Shown in pieces: positions 1 to 12,557 of a DNA stretch of 64,000 bases; within the stretch, counting starts at the first letter, position 1, and each line of letters starts with the position of its first letter. The translations under genes and the position numbers were made by a program. The notes below the pieces were generated by a model that did no database searches, was not told the origin of the DNA, and was given only the letters and a program-made list of their open reading frames with translations. The stretch spans positions 525,055 to 589,054 of the forward strand of contig VZRS01000313.1 of assembly GCA_013398055.1 (NCBI GenBank), given 5' to 3'. The stretch is from Ifrita kowaldi (Eukaryota; Chordata; Aves; Passeriformes; Cinclosomatidae).

Positions 1-2525
1 GGGAAGATTGGGCAGTGTGAAACAAACCTAGCCTAAGCACAGCAAGCTTCATGTTTGCAGCTGTATCACAACAGTACATACAACAACTCTGTTCCAAGGA
101 CAGAGCTGTGTGTGGAACAAACACAAATGTAAAAGAAAGGGTCCCAGAAGTAAATGTAGCCACTCAAAAGGAAGTTGAGCACTGTACTACCACACACTAA
201 AACAGTCTAGTGTGATCCAAGATGACATCATATACCAAAAAACCCCAAGTAAAGTCTATTGGGAATATTCAACTGAGGAAAAACCATGACAAATAGTATA
301 CCTAAGCGGGATTTTTGGCTGTCCTTTATGTCATGATTGCCATATTCACATTAAGGTATTAAGGCTAAATTGGATGATGCATACTGACTCAGAGGACTCA
401 GCCTATCTAGAGCCATATGTTATTTCAGGCGAAGTTCAATTACCCTCCTCTGTTTGCAGTTGGTAGGATCTCGTTCCTTTTGCCTGAAGCAGCTTTTTAT
501 TTGAGTGCTATGAAAAACAGCCATCATGCCAATTGGTTTGGAGAAACATCAACAACCTGGAAGTTGTATATAAAATGAAGACAAGCTACATTAAAAAAAA
601 AGAGGTTTCAAATTCTGAAAACTTGATTGCTGTAAAACACTCAGAATGAAAGAAGAGGTTTCAAAGCATAGATGGGCACTAAATAACTTCCAGTTAAAGT
701 GTCTCTAGAAATCACTGCCCAGCAAAAACATTTTGGCAATAAAATCCCTCTTTTAAAAAGCAGGTAAATAGAGACCCCTTTAGAAACCCTGCCCCTATTT
801 TACTTTGTTCCAAAAGTCATCATGAATTTTCTGGTCCTTGCCTTCACTAAGTCATCTTCTATTTCTTAGCTTTTACTGTTTTTCTCTCATCCCTCCTAAC
901 ATGGCTGGGAGCCCCGTGGACCAGTGAGATTTCTCTGCGCAGGCTGACACAATGTAATACTAAATAACATCAAGGAGGGCACCCACGTGAAGGTATCCCA
1001 AGTTGGAGGTGGAACAATTAACTGGTACTTAGAGCAGGAAGTGGGCAGGGAGAAACTTTAGACAACAATCCACTGGGATGGAGAAAGCAAAGATGGCTGG
1101 ACAAAAAAAACCCTAAGGAACACTGAAACTGAAGTTTTAGAAACTAAGCATGTCTTCCTCTGCTTCCTTAACAAAACCCAGGAGCCTGATGTTGGTTAGC
1201 CCCTAAACACCCACGAAATGATCTGCTCAATAAATAACAGGTCCCTATACAGCACCACCTTTGAAGTGACTGAGCAGAACTAACAATGGGGTGGCTGAAA
1301 GGTGCAACTCGCTCATGGACTATGTCAGACAAATTCACCCTTCCTGTCTTCTCCAAAAGGCCCTTCCACCAAGACCTGACCTAACACCCTGGGATCCTTG
1401 CTTGCCTCAACCTGCACACACCTTCTGGGCACTAGACCACAGCTGTCCTTAAGACTACCAAGTGTCCTGGATTTTGTACCACTTGCAAAAGCTCCATTTT
1501 GTGTGTGCAAAAGCACACATGCTTCTGACAGAAGAGAGCGCATTATGTCAAGTGAGGACACCAGAACATCAGCCTGGAATGTGTGCTCTTTTCATGTGGA
1601 GTTGATTTGCACGACTTCTACAAAGAGGAGAATAGTGTAAAAAATAGCACGGTTTACAAGTGGTGAGAGGTGAGACTATGGCTCCAATTCTCCTCCCCTA
1701 CAGACACACATACATCTCACGTATAATCAATCAGTGTGATTTTCAGTTTCCACTGAGACAAACTAGTTCTGGCAGATCATCAGAAGAGTATGGTTTCAAA
1801 TGCAAATATGTAGGTGTATTTTTATTTACATGGCAGTTGAACTTTTTTAGTCCCTGAACTTTTAAACTGGCTATTTGCACAACTGATTTTTCTGCTTATG
1901 TGAATTTGTAGGCACATATTCAGCTCTACCTCTTTTTAATTATAAGGACACAAACAGATCAAAAGACTCATTTGAAAAATATCTAGCAGCCTTTGATATG
2001 GACAAGGAAGATCTTAAGACTTTTGTCAAGAAAGACAAAGGACACTGACAAGTGATTATCCCTCTGTGTTGCTGGAAGACTTGTTTGCAGACAAAATTGA
2101 ACAAAACCTCCAAAATAACATCACAGATAAGCCCCAGAGGATGTTTATTTTGCCTGAAGCAAAAAGAGGATGATGTGTGCCAGCACCAGCATATCAGGGG
2201 GATCTTCCTGTGACAGCACATCTGTGTAACTCTAGCCTGCTTGAAGCAAGAGGACAAAGGAACAGCAGTACTCCAGGTGGAACCAGATACATTTAACCTG
2301 CGACAGAAATGTCACAAAGTGCACAAGGGGGGATGCTGCAATGTTAAGAGAGCAGTAAACAAACCTATTCAAGCCTATCCAGCAATGATAAAAACAGTGA
2401 ACTTGTAATGCTAACCATTAAAGGGAGAGAATGAAAAAACTGGGAAACAGCATGTCATGACTCTGAACAAAGAAGGAACAAGCAAGCTATGTCCTCAGCT
2501 ATGGAAGGGCTGGTGAAAATCTTAC
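1..2525. other. ZNF516 intron downstream of the second coding exon (partial)
   Basis: This is AT-rich noncoding sequence on the 3' side of the gene. I searched by eye for a C-terminal zinc-finger exon on the minus strand and saw none. Open frames here are short and without recognisable motifs. No mobile element was recognised. The intron continues beyond position 1. Confidence 0.7.
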
Positions 2526-2529
2526 CTGT
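2520..2529 (-). other. Splice donor after ZNF516 second coding exon
   Basis: The minus strand reads ACAG|GTAAGA, with the exon ending at 2526 in phase 1. The donor core is the same GTAAGAT as at the previous exon. The partner acceptor lies to the left of the window. Confidence 0.88.
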
Positions 2530-3995
2530 GTGATCTAGGACAGGGCTGTTGGCACCACAGGTTTGGTACAGTGAAGCAAGGTCCTTTGGAATGTATGTTT
2601 TAAAGATATTTAAAATGTCCAAATGTTTCTCATGCCCATCTGATCCCAGATCCTGTTTGCTGGAGTGTAAAGCCGGAGGAACTCCCACGGCGCTAGGCTG
2701 AGGCTGCAGCACTGGACTCACTCGTGCTGCAGCTGTGCAGTTTGCCAATGTCCTGATCTCATTCCCAGCCTTCACGTGAGGCTCTCTCTGAGGCACCGAT
2801 GGCTCTTCATGTTTAGGGTACTGCTCACTCTTACACAGAGGATGGTACTGCAGCGGGGGAGTGTATTTGGCCTTCATGGAGTCGGATGCACAGTGCTTAC
2901 CTGGAGAGGCAAAACCAGTACTTCCTTGGGAAACCACATACTTTTCCACTTGCTTACTGTTGGTGGGCTGCGTGCTAGGCCTGGATATGACCGTTTGAGT
3001 AGGTGTTACGCTTCTGCCAAAGGTTCCCATTTGCATAAGTTTGGAATTCGCTTCGTATTTGCTTTTTTGTTGTGCTGCTATGCTGTATTGCTCCTGGGAA
3101 TGGTTTAACTTGGGCTGTCTGTACCCATCCAGACCTGACACACGTGAACCACACTGGCTGAAGGCATGACTGTCCTTTGATGGATGCGTACTCCCGGACT
3201 TTGCAGCCATCCCGACAGAAAGAGAGCTGGGTTTGGAACCTGGCAACGCACTTGGCACTTGAGTACGTGTAAATCTGGCAATGGGCAAAGGCTGGCATTC
3301 CTTACCACCGAGAACCGGAGGGGGGCCAGTGCGCCCGCTCCTTGCCAGAAAGACCAGGTTGTTTTTAATACTCTTGAATCCGTTCTGTTGAACCCAAGGG
3401 GGTACCATCGAGTTACAGCTGATTTTGTGCAAAATTCTTTTGTGCATCCACAGGACTTCAGGGTAGTAGGTCTTATGACTGCAGAAAGGACACGGGTAGA
3501 CAATTAAAGCAGCCTGCAAGGATGTATTCAGATATCTATTGCATGAATTATCCCTTGTTGATTTGTCACTCAAATCGAGTGGAGCTACCTCTAGAGGTTC
3601 AGCACCTTTTTCTATCAGAGGATGCTCCCTGTGCAAGTCCAGCAAATTTTCTCTAGCACGACTAGCCTGCACTTCAAGTGATGTTTTCAAGTCCATGATC
3701 ACGTCTGAAGATATCTGGCCCACACCCGAAGCAAAGCTAGCATTGTGACTGGAGTAAGGAAGCCCTTGGCTATGATGAAATACTGGCATCTTTATGTCTG
3801 CAGAACCTTGGTATTTTGAAAAAGGTTCCTTGATGACACTCTCCAGTGCAGAGACTAGAGCAGGAATCTCTGGTTTAGATTCCCTGGCATCATTTTCCCT
3901 GGTATTGCAGCCTCCCAGCTTTGGGAGTTCATCCAACTGAGATGTTATCATTGGGGTTTCCTCTTCAGGGAAGTTGCGGTGGTATGGCTTTCCAT
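2526..3995 (-). CDS. ZNF516: ZNF516 second coding exon (CtBP motif and ninth finger)
   Basis: This internal exon encodes the end of codon 604 through residue 1093 plus one base. The split codon joins as G+AT (Asp), so the frame continues cleanly from the first coding exon. The segment AAPLDLS-type motif appears as VAPLDLSDKSTRD, with PLDLS at residues about 742-746, the PxDLS consensus for CtBP binding. The ninth C2H2 finger follows at C772, C775, H788, H793 (CPFCSHKTYYPEVLWMHKR). After it come RSGRTGPPP and a long Ser/Pro/Gln-rich region without recognisable domains, ending near KTYIPKDLASLYQTCG, which resembles the family's conserved C-terminal stretch. The polypyrimidine tract and CAG acceptor lie just above 3995, and the exon ends at ACAG|GTAAGA. 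Unspliced reading would stop at 2455 after about 23 extra residues. The remaining C-terminus, expected to hold a tenth finger, is outside the window. The exon has no frameshift or internal stop. Confidence 0.94.
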
Positions 3996-4020
3996 CTGAA
4001 TGGGACAAACAAAAAAAATC
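3996..4020 (-). other. Splice acceptor before ZNF516 second coding exon
   Basis: The minus strand reads a T-rich tract followed by GTTTGTCCCATTCAG, with AG at 3997-3996. The exon therefore begins at 3995 with AT, completing a phase-1 codon to GAT (Asp). The reading frame after the junction is the one that gives the recognised ZNF516 sequence. Confidence 0.9.
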
Positions 4021-7000
4021 ATTGTCATTTTACACAGAAAGGAGCCCAAAAGACAAAGCATAATTCAAGATTAGAATAAGATAGCAAAAGAAAAAGGAAA
4101 CTTAGGTATTACTATTGTAATGACAGGCTACAGACCAAATGTACTGCATGAGCAAGAAAATCTTGAAATAAGACACAACAGCTCAATTTACTTTTAAAGA
4201 TGACTGTGGAGTCTGGATAAACTCTCTAATACGGCATGTTCATGACATTTTGAAGAAAAAACAATTCAATAACACACCCATGTTAAAATTCTGGGACTGC
4301 GAGAAAAATAAACAAATCTGCAACCATTTAATGCTTTAACAAAAGCAAAGATAATGGAGCCAGATAAAACTGACCTAGTTAAAGGTCTGTCAGCGCTTCC
4401 ATTACAAGCCTCTATTTTCAAAGGGTTTATAACTCAGCAATAAAAATTGGCTCCACACAGAAACCAACCGTATAAGCAGGTATAGCATACAGAATAAATT
4501 GCCCACTTTAAGGGGGACTTCTGCAGCAGCCAAGCATAAAAGGTGAGTTATAGAGGATGCAAATTTTTAATTTTCTGTCCTTTAGTTTAAAGCCAATATT
4601 TTTCTTTTGGTTTTTTTATTTTTCTTTGTAACATGTGTTTATGTTTCAGTCAAACTTTAGGAAAATTTTGTGACTGCTCAATCCATAGGAAGAGAAGAAT
4701 TCAACATTTCAGCCATTTAGATCACAGAGTTCAAAACACTCTTTTCATTTTCCTTATATTCATTTTCATTTCTCAGATCTCCAGAGTAGATTTATCCACC
4801 TAACATATGTCCTGGAAAGGGAACATAGTGGGCAGTAATTACAACTGTTTAGGTTGAAAGAGAAGAGTAGGATTTGTTTTGCTGGGAGCATGGCTACCTC
4901 TGCCTGTTCTCCCGATGCTGACCTCCCAGAGCCACTGATGAAGCCAATGAATCCCTTCAAATCAGTTCACAGATCAATTCCACAGAGATTTTCATCACAG
5001 CAGTAATGCTTACTGCACTGAATCCATTTAGCATGTAACTGAATTGAATCATCTGACAAACTTTCAGTTTCAATTAACACGCAGTTAATGAACCACTGCC
5101 AGGCAAGTGTAAGAAGACCGTGCTCCATCTAAAACATCACCAGTCCGAAGTGCTCACTGCATCCGTAGGAGGGGTGAGGAGGGGAAAGGAGTGAACTGCT
5201 CTAGAGCTGCATATCCTCTCACATCAGCTCAGAAAAGCCAACCCTTCAGAAAATCGAGCGCTGTTCATTAGCGCAGGGCACTGCCACAGGCGTTGTTCTG
5301 CACGGCGCAATGGAAGAACCACGCTGTTGGCTGGAGCTGCTCTGCAAATAAAGTCTACTTAGCCTCACCTTCAATTCAAGCAAAAACATTCTTAAGCTTT
5401 TGTTTAATTCGAGGTAATTACGTTAAAAACAACCCATAGGTTTGCAGCCTCGCAGGGCTGAATGCTCACTCTGCTAAGATCATTTTCCTTTCAAACTCTC
5501 CAAAGGGGTATATTCAGGGGCTAAAAAAAACCCTCACAACCCAGAAACTTGTTCTTCCCATATTGCAGCGACAAGGTTTTGGGAAAGCACATGCCCAGCA
5601 CTACTAGCCAAATTTACAGTTTGAAACAAAGACACTGCATGCAGCAGTGAAATCTGACACTGCACATCTGTGTTGTTTTCAAAGCATATCTGTCAAAGCC
5701 CAAAATATTTGTGCTCTTAAATAAGATTTTAAGGCTTCTTTTTATGATCACAAGGAGTGGCTGCTTTGATCATTGTAGTAAATAATAAAGCAAAGCAAAA
5801 CCAAATCCTTTGGTTGCAGCAGTACTCAGTGGAGAGAGAACCGATCTGCTGGCTGTGCTGGGCAGTGGAGGGAGGTGGGAGACCACTGCCAACCCCATTC
5901 CAGGGACTGCAGAGCTGGGAGGCTCTGTGCAGCCGGGATGAAGGGGGGCATCAGCAGATACCTGCGACTCCCAGGTTGCGCTGTGTTCCACAGACATTCC
6001 TGAATACTTTCTCGCTTGGTCAAAATCAACGTACCCAGCTGTTTCAGCAAAGAGGACAAGGTCAGACTGCGAGAGGTGGCACATGTCAGATCTGGGCTGG
6101 GTCTTTAGGTCTGGACAGCTCAGTTTGGGCCTGAACTTGGGGAGGGGAGAAGGAGGAGAAAACAGAGAGATAGCCCACAGCCCCATGTGCCCCAGTAAAG
6201 CCTGGGACTGCAAATTTTGAGGTGGCTGCAGACCTTTTTGCCCTATTTCCTAGTGCATCCATCGATGAAAAAGGGATTTTCCAGGTGGAAAATGTAACAC
6301 AGAGCAGGAAAACGATGAAGGCATTTCTGGGGTGTATCTAGGCCTGCAGTTGCCCCAATGCTGTCAGTGCATTAGATGAAAATTAGTAAGGCTAGTCCAA
6401 AACACAACCATAAGCTTCTAACATTTCTTAGCAGTGTCTTGCTAGATTCAATTCCTCTGATGCCTCACAAAAACAGTAATGAACATACTAGGAATAATTT
6501 TAAAGCTTAGATCAGGAGGCACAATAGCAGTATTTGTGCTAATTGCTCAAGCTGTACTTAAAAAAACCCAAATAAACAGAAGAACAACAACAAATGAACA
6601 AACAACCAAAAACCCTCCAAACCCCTACCCCTCCTTCCCAAGATATGGACAGAAACAATTTTCACCTGCAGGCCAACTCAGACTTCTTCGCCAGTACAAA
6701 GCACAGCCTATGCTCTTCCCTAGCCCCATCCTGCTCTCCACCAGGGATCCAGCACTACAGACCTCAACACCCAGACTACCTCGTGCCATGCTTCCCATCA
6801 TGGCAGGTGGTCCAGGCTGGGCAGTGAGCAAGTAACAAAAGCCAGGTGGAAGAGGGGATGCAGGCAAGAGCAAGAGAAGATGGTAAGCATACCTAAAATA
6901 TAGGTAAAGTCTTTTCAGAAAAATAGATAAAATTTATTTCTGCCTGCTCCCAGCCACTTGCCCCAGCTAAAAAGGGGTACTAATAATCCTTTTAAATCAC

Positions 7001-8464
7001 TGGTATAAAATAATGTTCTAACCAGTGCAGTGCAGGCATTACTGTCACCAGAAACTTTTGAAATTTTATTATGGCCAGGTCAAAGCAAAAAGCTATGAAT
7101 GAGATGCCTTCTGCTTGATCTCCAGGGACTATAATTCATGCTTCCCATTGAAAGAGTTCTTTGCTTAGCATGGTCTTGCTTTTTATCCTACAGTCTCCAT
7201 CATCTCCTTATATTTATCTTCTCTCAATTTCTTTGTTTCTTACCCCAAACAGCTGTTTATCTGTTTTACTTTAGAGTGAGAAAGGTCCTTTTACCACAGC
7301 CCTGACGTGTTACAGCTTTTCTGTGTCACAGATACCTGGGCAACAGCTAAAGCAGAGGAATTTTTCAAGGTGCCCAGCTAGGAGGTGGCTGCTGATGCCA
7401 CCTCAGGACTTCAGTTTGGCTGCAGCTTCAAATATCAACAGCATCACTGGCCACAGGCAAAACAAAGCAGGAGAGTGCAAAACACTTAACTATATGAAAA
7501 CCACAGTCTAGAAACAAAGGAACATTCAGGGATGTTGAGCAGTTCCTGAGAAATACACCTAATGGCATTACTCAGTTACTCACGCTCATAGATAAAAGAA
7601 ACTCCCCTTCTACCCACACACATATATCCCCCTTTCTCCCCCTCCCATGCATAAACTCCACTTGTTTTCTTCCCAACACTATTTCTCCACAAAACCAAAT
7701 TTCAGAATGGGTTGCACAGCTGTTTTAATTCATGAGGCTTCCTATAAAGTAAACCAGGCTACAAGGCGGAGGACAATGAAACCATGATTTCTATTCAGAA
7801 GAGCAGAACTGGCTAGAAATTGGCCCCTTTTCTGGCTAGTGTTACAGCACGAGGAGTCTGAGGAAAAGGAGCAGATGTGGTGTGTTTGATTTTCAGTAAA
7901 CATTTGATAGTGATTTGCACTTTGAGATGAATACTGTGGCTTGATTTGAAAACCAACTGCAAATAAATCACGATAAAAGCAAAGGATAACATGGGAAGAA
8001 GGTGCAATATTGCAAAGACCTGTATTAGGTCCTACTTCACTTGGTATTTTCTTTAATGTTCCAGAAGAGATTCTAGACAGCATGCTAACTTAAATCTCCA
8101 GGAAACATCACATTTGGAGGAGCGGCAAAAATAATGGGGACAAGGAAATAATGCACAGGGACTCAGAGAGAATAGAAATGCAGTCTGAAAATAATCAAAT
8201 GAGATTCATCCTGGGGAAGAAAAGCAGGCTAAGACAAGTGAAGGGAAATGATCCAAAAAAATCCATGTAGTGGGAAGGCAGAATCTGGGAAGATGCAATG
8301 TTGAAAATAACAGATGTTACAATAGACAGCGAGTTAAATATGAGTGTACTAGATGAAGTTCTTCAGCTCAGCTTTTAGAAACAAAAGTACACATTATAAA
8401 AACAAAAATAAAACTACCCCTCTGAAGAAGATACAATGGCCATGCTGGTCACAGTGGGTTTTGA

Positions 8465-8527
8465 ATATACAAAATATATGAAGACCATATATAAAAAAAA
8501 TATATCTATATAAATATATATACACCA
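8465..8527. repeat. AT-rich low-complexity tract
   Basis: The tract alternates TATA, ATAT and A-runs across about 60 bases, including TATATCTATATAAATATATA-like sequence. It is simple sequence of the kind prone to slippage and shows no coding signal. Confidence 0.7.
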
Positions 8528-8941
8528 TAATAATGGGCACTATGTAAAAGCCCACAGTAAGCATAATACAATGGGACCTGGCAGGGGAAAAAAGGCAAAA
8601 AGCAGTTTTGCAGCAGAAAATCACGTCTTTTATTCTGTGAAAGGAAGGTTCAACAAAAACAGTCCATGTCCCTAGAATATCTGTGCAGATCTGCAAATAC
8701 AGGTAAGTCAGAAGGAGTTCAGAGGACTGCCACAGAAAAGTAACCCACCAGAAAATAAAGACAAAGAGTTCCCCCACATGGCTGAGGGAAGACAAAAGGG
8801 TGACAGGCCAACGTCTGCAGCCTCCCCAGGAGTTCAAGCTCCAGAAGAACTACGTCATCCTCAGCACTGGAGTCTATCAACAACAATCAGATACACTTGC
8901 ACACAGAAAAACTCATGATTTAAGAAAAAAAAAAGATAATA

Positions 8942-8983
8942 CGTGTTTGTAGCTTGAGGAATCGTATTTGTAGCTTGAGGAAT
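8942..8983. repeat. 21-bp direct tandem duplication
   Basis: Two adjacent 21-bp copies begin at 8942 and 8963 (cgtgtttgtagcttgaggaa and cgtatttgtagcttgaggaa, each followed by t). They differ at one base, which suggests a recent duplication. Confidence 0.85.
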
Positions 8984-9529
8984 GAATGTCGAGGGAAGAG
9001 GCTAAACACCACCTGGACTGTAAAACCTGTATGGACAAAAACATGGACTATCAACACATAAAAATCCATCTTTTTCATGGGGAGGCAGAAAGCATGACTT
9101 ACTCCTCCCCGTTTGCTTTCTCAGCACAGCAAAACAAACCCCTGCATTAGCCAGTATCCACACATTGTAACTGCTTTACAGACATATGCCAAAAAACTAG
9201 CCTTCCTTTCGTATTAATTCCAGACACAGTTAGCTGAAGAAAGGACTCCTGGAGCACTCAAAAGTGAGCCCATGACACTCCTTAGCAGCAGGTTTGTCCT
9301 CTGAGTGTAGCTCAGGCTGTTCAAAGAGAGCTGGTATCTGTTTTTCAGAGGAAGATTTGTCTTACTTGAGCCATGCCTCCTGTTCTAGCTGCCTGTGGGT
9401 CAAGTTTTTACACTCCACATGCTGTCCACCACCTCCCCTACTTTCTGATCCAGTTGTGCATCAGCCCTAGGTTTTAGCTTTCATGTTTTTCAAACCCTGT
9501 ACTGCCTAGTGAGTAACTCTGGAGTTTCT

Positions 9530-9899
9530 TGTAGCCTGTTAACTTCTGCTCTCTCGTGCTAGGTAGACATAACAAAGCCTCTCCGGGCCTGCTCTCCAAG
9601 GACACTCAGACCATCCTAGGCCCAAAAAGTATAAACCAAAAGCCTCTAAAGGGCAGGGCAAACTTGGGGAAGTTACATCATTAACTAAAGCTTTAATTGG
9701 AGAATTAACCCTGATATGCAAATGAACCAAACCTATAAAAGTGTGAAGAACTCGTGACCTGTCATCCATCTTGGGGACCATTTTGGCAGCAGCCTCTGGC
9801 TCCCCAGGGTGTACCTTTGAAGGCCCTTAAAATAAACACCAACCTTTATTCCCTTACTCTTGCCTAGTGTCTGTTTTTAGGTGGCCACTTCAGGTATCA
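9530..9899 (+). mobile_element. Probable solo LTR of an endogenous retrovirus
   Basis: The segment has the order expected of a retroviral LTR on the plus strand: an octamer ATGCAAAT at 9716-9723, a TATA box CTATAAAAG at 9733-9741, then AATAAA at 9831-9836 followed by a T-rich stretch. A TG at 9530 and a CA at 9898-9899 with imperfect inverted ends (TGTAGCCTGTT against TGATACCTGAA) are my boundary guess. An end at TTCA (9892) is also possible. No clear target-site duplication is seen and no gag, pol or env frame follows, so it is either a solo LTR or a decayed end. It is antisense to ZNF516. I cannot name the family. Confidence 0.55.
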
Positions 9900-11050
9900 G
9901 TGCCACTCAGAGGATCCGCAACGTGGTGGCAACATGGGCATGAGGTGAGAGACAACTCCTACAAATCCTCTTAGGTTTTCTTACACCACAAGGCCACGTG
10001 CCACAATGAGATACTAGTAAGAAAAAGTCATGCTGTTTTGATAAGAGATACAGCTTCTCATCTGTGAAGCTCCTCTTGCTTTACATGTTCTTAGATGTTT
10101 TGAGGGGCTCCTACACCAGCTCCCCAATAATTCAGAGAAAGAGAAGACCAAGGACTAGACTGGAGCACACAGCACCACAGGACAGGGTAGGTTAGCAGGT
10201 AAGAGGGTGATACTGAAGGGTAGAAAGCACACAATCAACTAATATCCCTGCTTTCTCTCCAACTCATTTTAGAATTGATGGTGAGTGGTTTTGGCTGAGG
10301 TTTGAGGTTTTTAACAGGGCAGAAACACAGCACAGCTCTTGATGCTGGCTGATACAGATGGTTTATCAGTCAGACAGCACACCCTGTCCCACACAGGTTT
10401 CCCTTCAGCTACACGGGGGGGGGGGGGGGNGGGGGGGGGGGGGGGGGAAGAGGAGTAATGCCATCCCACACCACAACCCAGGAGCACATGGAAAGCAAGT
10501 CCCAGGTGCTCCAAGAAGTCCTGCCTTCACCTGGTCATGAGCAAGATGAGCTTCTGGTTTGTATTACACTGCTTTTTCTTATTACTTTTGAGCATTTTTT
10601 TCTCTTATTTTTGTTGTGGTTAGTTGTCAGGGAGTTAGTTTTATACTTCCCTGCAATCAGCTATACATTCCTAGCAATACTATACTTCCATCCTTAGCAA
10701 ATAGACCCAGGCCATGGGTTTACCAACCAGAAGTAGCACCCCTTTGGTACAGTTTGCATTCATTGTCTCCCCATACTCTTTTTCTACATCTAAATTTTAA
10801 TAGTTCCTAAAATGATTTCCCACTGACTTTTTAAACTCATAGCCAATAATTTCAAGCAAAGTATCCTGATGGGAACTCTTTACTTTCTACCAAATATTTC
10901 TTGGGGAAGGATGATGACAATGAAAACCCATCTCACAAGTACAGAGATAAGAACTGCTGTTTTGTTTTGGAGGTTTTTTTTGGGGTGGTGAGTGGGCCCA
11001 GAGTGGAAAAACAATTATCTGATGAAAAAAATTTCACTTTTTTTAGGCAG
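9900..11050. other. Intron between two LTR-like elements
   Basis: No gene is seen. The sequence just after 9899 (GGATCCGCAACGTGGTGGCA region) might be remnant internal retroviral leader, but no primer-binding site could be assigned. A poly-G run with an N lies at 10415-10447. Confidence 0.5.
10415..10447. repeat. Poly-G run containing one N
   Basis: The run is 33 positions of G with a single N at 10430. The N marks uncertain length or base calling. The tract could form a G-quadruplex on the plus strand, but its true length cannot be judged from this assembly. Confidence 0.9.
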
Positions 11051-11440
11051 TGTCCTGGTTTTGGCCAGGACAGGGCTAATTTTTTGCACGAGCTGGGAGG
11101 GGGCACGGCCAGGACCCCAATGTTATTTGATACCACCTCAGGTCATTGCTGGGTGGGAGGGAAAGGGACATTCTCTCACGGCCTAGGAGAAGGGAGAAAC
11201 CTGGAGACCAGAAAAGTCCTTTATTTGTTTGTTGTTGGGGTTTTTTTTAGTATAAATCATTTTTCTTATACCTCTTATTATTAATATTGTTGCTGTTACT
11301 GTTTGGTTTTTTATCTCATTTCTGTTTCCAGTAAATTGCTCATCTCAATCTGTGATTTTTGCTTTTTGTGCTTCCAAGAGGAGGGGAAGGAGGAAGTGAC
11401 CAGCGGCAGCATGATGTTAGGGGTAATACCAAACGGAAGA
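11051..11440 (+). mobile_element. Divergent avian endogenous-retrovirus LTR
   Basis: The start TGTCCTGGTTTTGGCCAGGA, the GAGCTGGGAGGGG-like segment, the T-rich TATTATTAATATTGTTG stretch and CATCTCAATCTGTGATTTTTGC follow the order of an LTR type abundant in birds. In that type, as I recall it, the consensus begins TGTCCTGGTTTTGGC and has ATCTCAACCC...GTTTTGCTTTT near its 3' end. A TATAAAT lies at 11251-11257. The copy is much shorter than full-length relatives and appears internally deleted. The 3' edge (AGCGGCAGCATGATGTTAGGGGTAA) is approximate and no target-site duplication is clear. No retroviral coding sequence flanks it. It is antisense to ZNF516. Confidence 0.7.
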
Positions 11441-12557
11441 ATAATATTCCTAAAGCACAACAGGCACCCTAGAGTAACAAGATTTAACGTTTTTTACACC
11501 ATTTACTTCCCAAACAGTACTACTGCTGTTGCCACAATGATTATATGACTAATGGTTGGTGTCTTTAATTCAATTATTTTTATGACCATGCTATTTTTCA
11601 GCTTGTTTTCCTCCTTTTTTTTTTCCAGGCTTCCCTTTATCCCTGGAACAACAATGAACTGATTTATCTCAAAGTCCCATTTCCTTCATTTCACTAACTT
11701 CACCCTCCGCAATTTCTAACTTTACCTGCAAGTTACTTTTTACCCTCACTGTCAAATGCATCGTCCTGCCAACGCCAGAGAGTGCAAACAGCTGAAGGGC
11801 CCCATTGCATTGTTCATATCCTTTCCCCTGTACAAATGGGGGACACTGCAGGGGACAAAAGCGGGACAGGCCAGCTGAGCCCATCACTTCTAATGCTTCC
11901 TGGTCTCCATTTGACTAATCTCTCCAGCATTGTCCAGTAGGACACCTGCTGCTTATGAAAACAAAACCCATAGAGCTTTCAACAATCCAGACAGCATAAA
12001 ACGTGAATAGGTGACCATAAGACTTAATAAAGTTTGTTCAGTTCTGGACTGCGCATGTTGAGATCTCTGAATTATTTTAGATTATTAGTGTTATTATCAT
12101 CAGAGATACTGCATTAGTTTTGCATTTCAGAAAGAATCTCAAATGTCACCAAAGTGAGTGGAAAAAAGCATGAAAATTTTAGCTGATTACATTTGAAACT
12201 TAACCTTTTAAAATGAGTGAAATCTGAGTCTGAGAACAGTAACAGTACAGCACACAAAAGACCTCTTTCTACAAGGTATTCCCTAGCTCAGTAAAATTAC
12301 AAATTCCTCTGCACAGCAGAAATGCTTTAGAGTTATGTCACACTTCAAGATCACTTCTTTTTTTGCAAAAGAAAAGGGAGGTCTGAAACCATCCACACAG
12401 CTACAGATGCAAATGCCAGCAAGGTTATTGGAATTTCAAGCATAATCAAGAGAATAGGCACCAACAAAGTAACTAAGGAACTAGGTTGTAAAGGGTATCA
12501 GGTCCAAAATCTCTCAGAGTGAAGTGCACGTTGTTAGGTACTGGAAAAACAAGCCTG

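Larger units (their letters stand above)
3996..9529. other. Left part of the giant ZNF516 intron
   Basis: This is AT-rich intron sequence with no coding exon recognised. It contains an AT-rich low-complexity tract near 8.5 kb and a 21-bp tandem duplication near 8.95 kb. A moderately GC-rich patch around 5.83-6.15 kb yields overlapping ORFs on both strands, but these lack any family motif. The rest shows nothing I can name. Confidence 0.6.

Noticed and set aside
2144..2149. AATAAA on the minus strand about 375 bases after the second donor
   Set aside because: Far from the donor with no clear GT-rich element, so weaker than the candidate at 45352; not listed as a terminator.
2776..3507. ORFs on plus and in other minus frames across the second coding exon
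   Set aside because: They are shadows of the real ZNF516 frame, which carries the finger and family signature.
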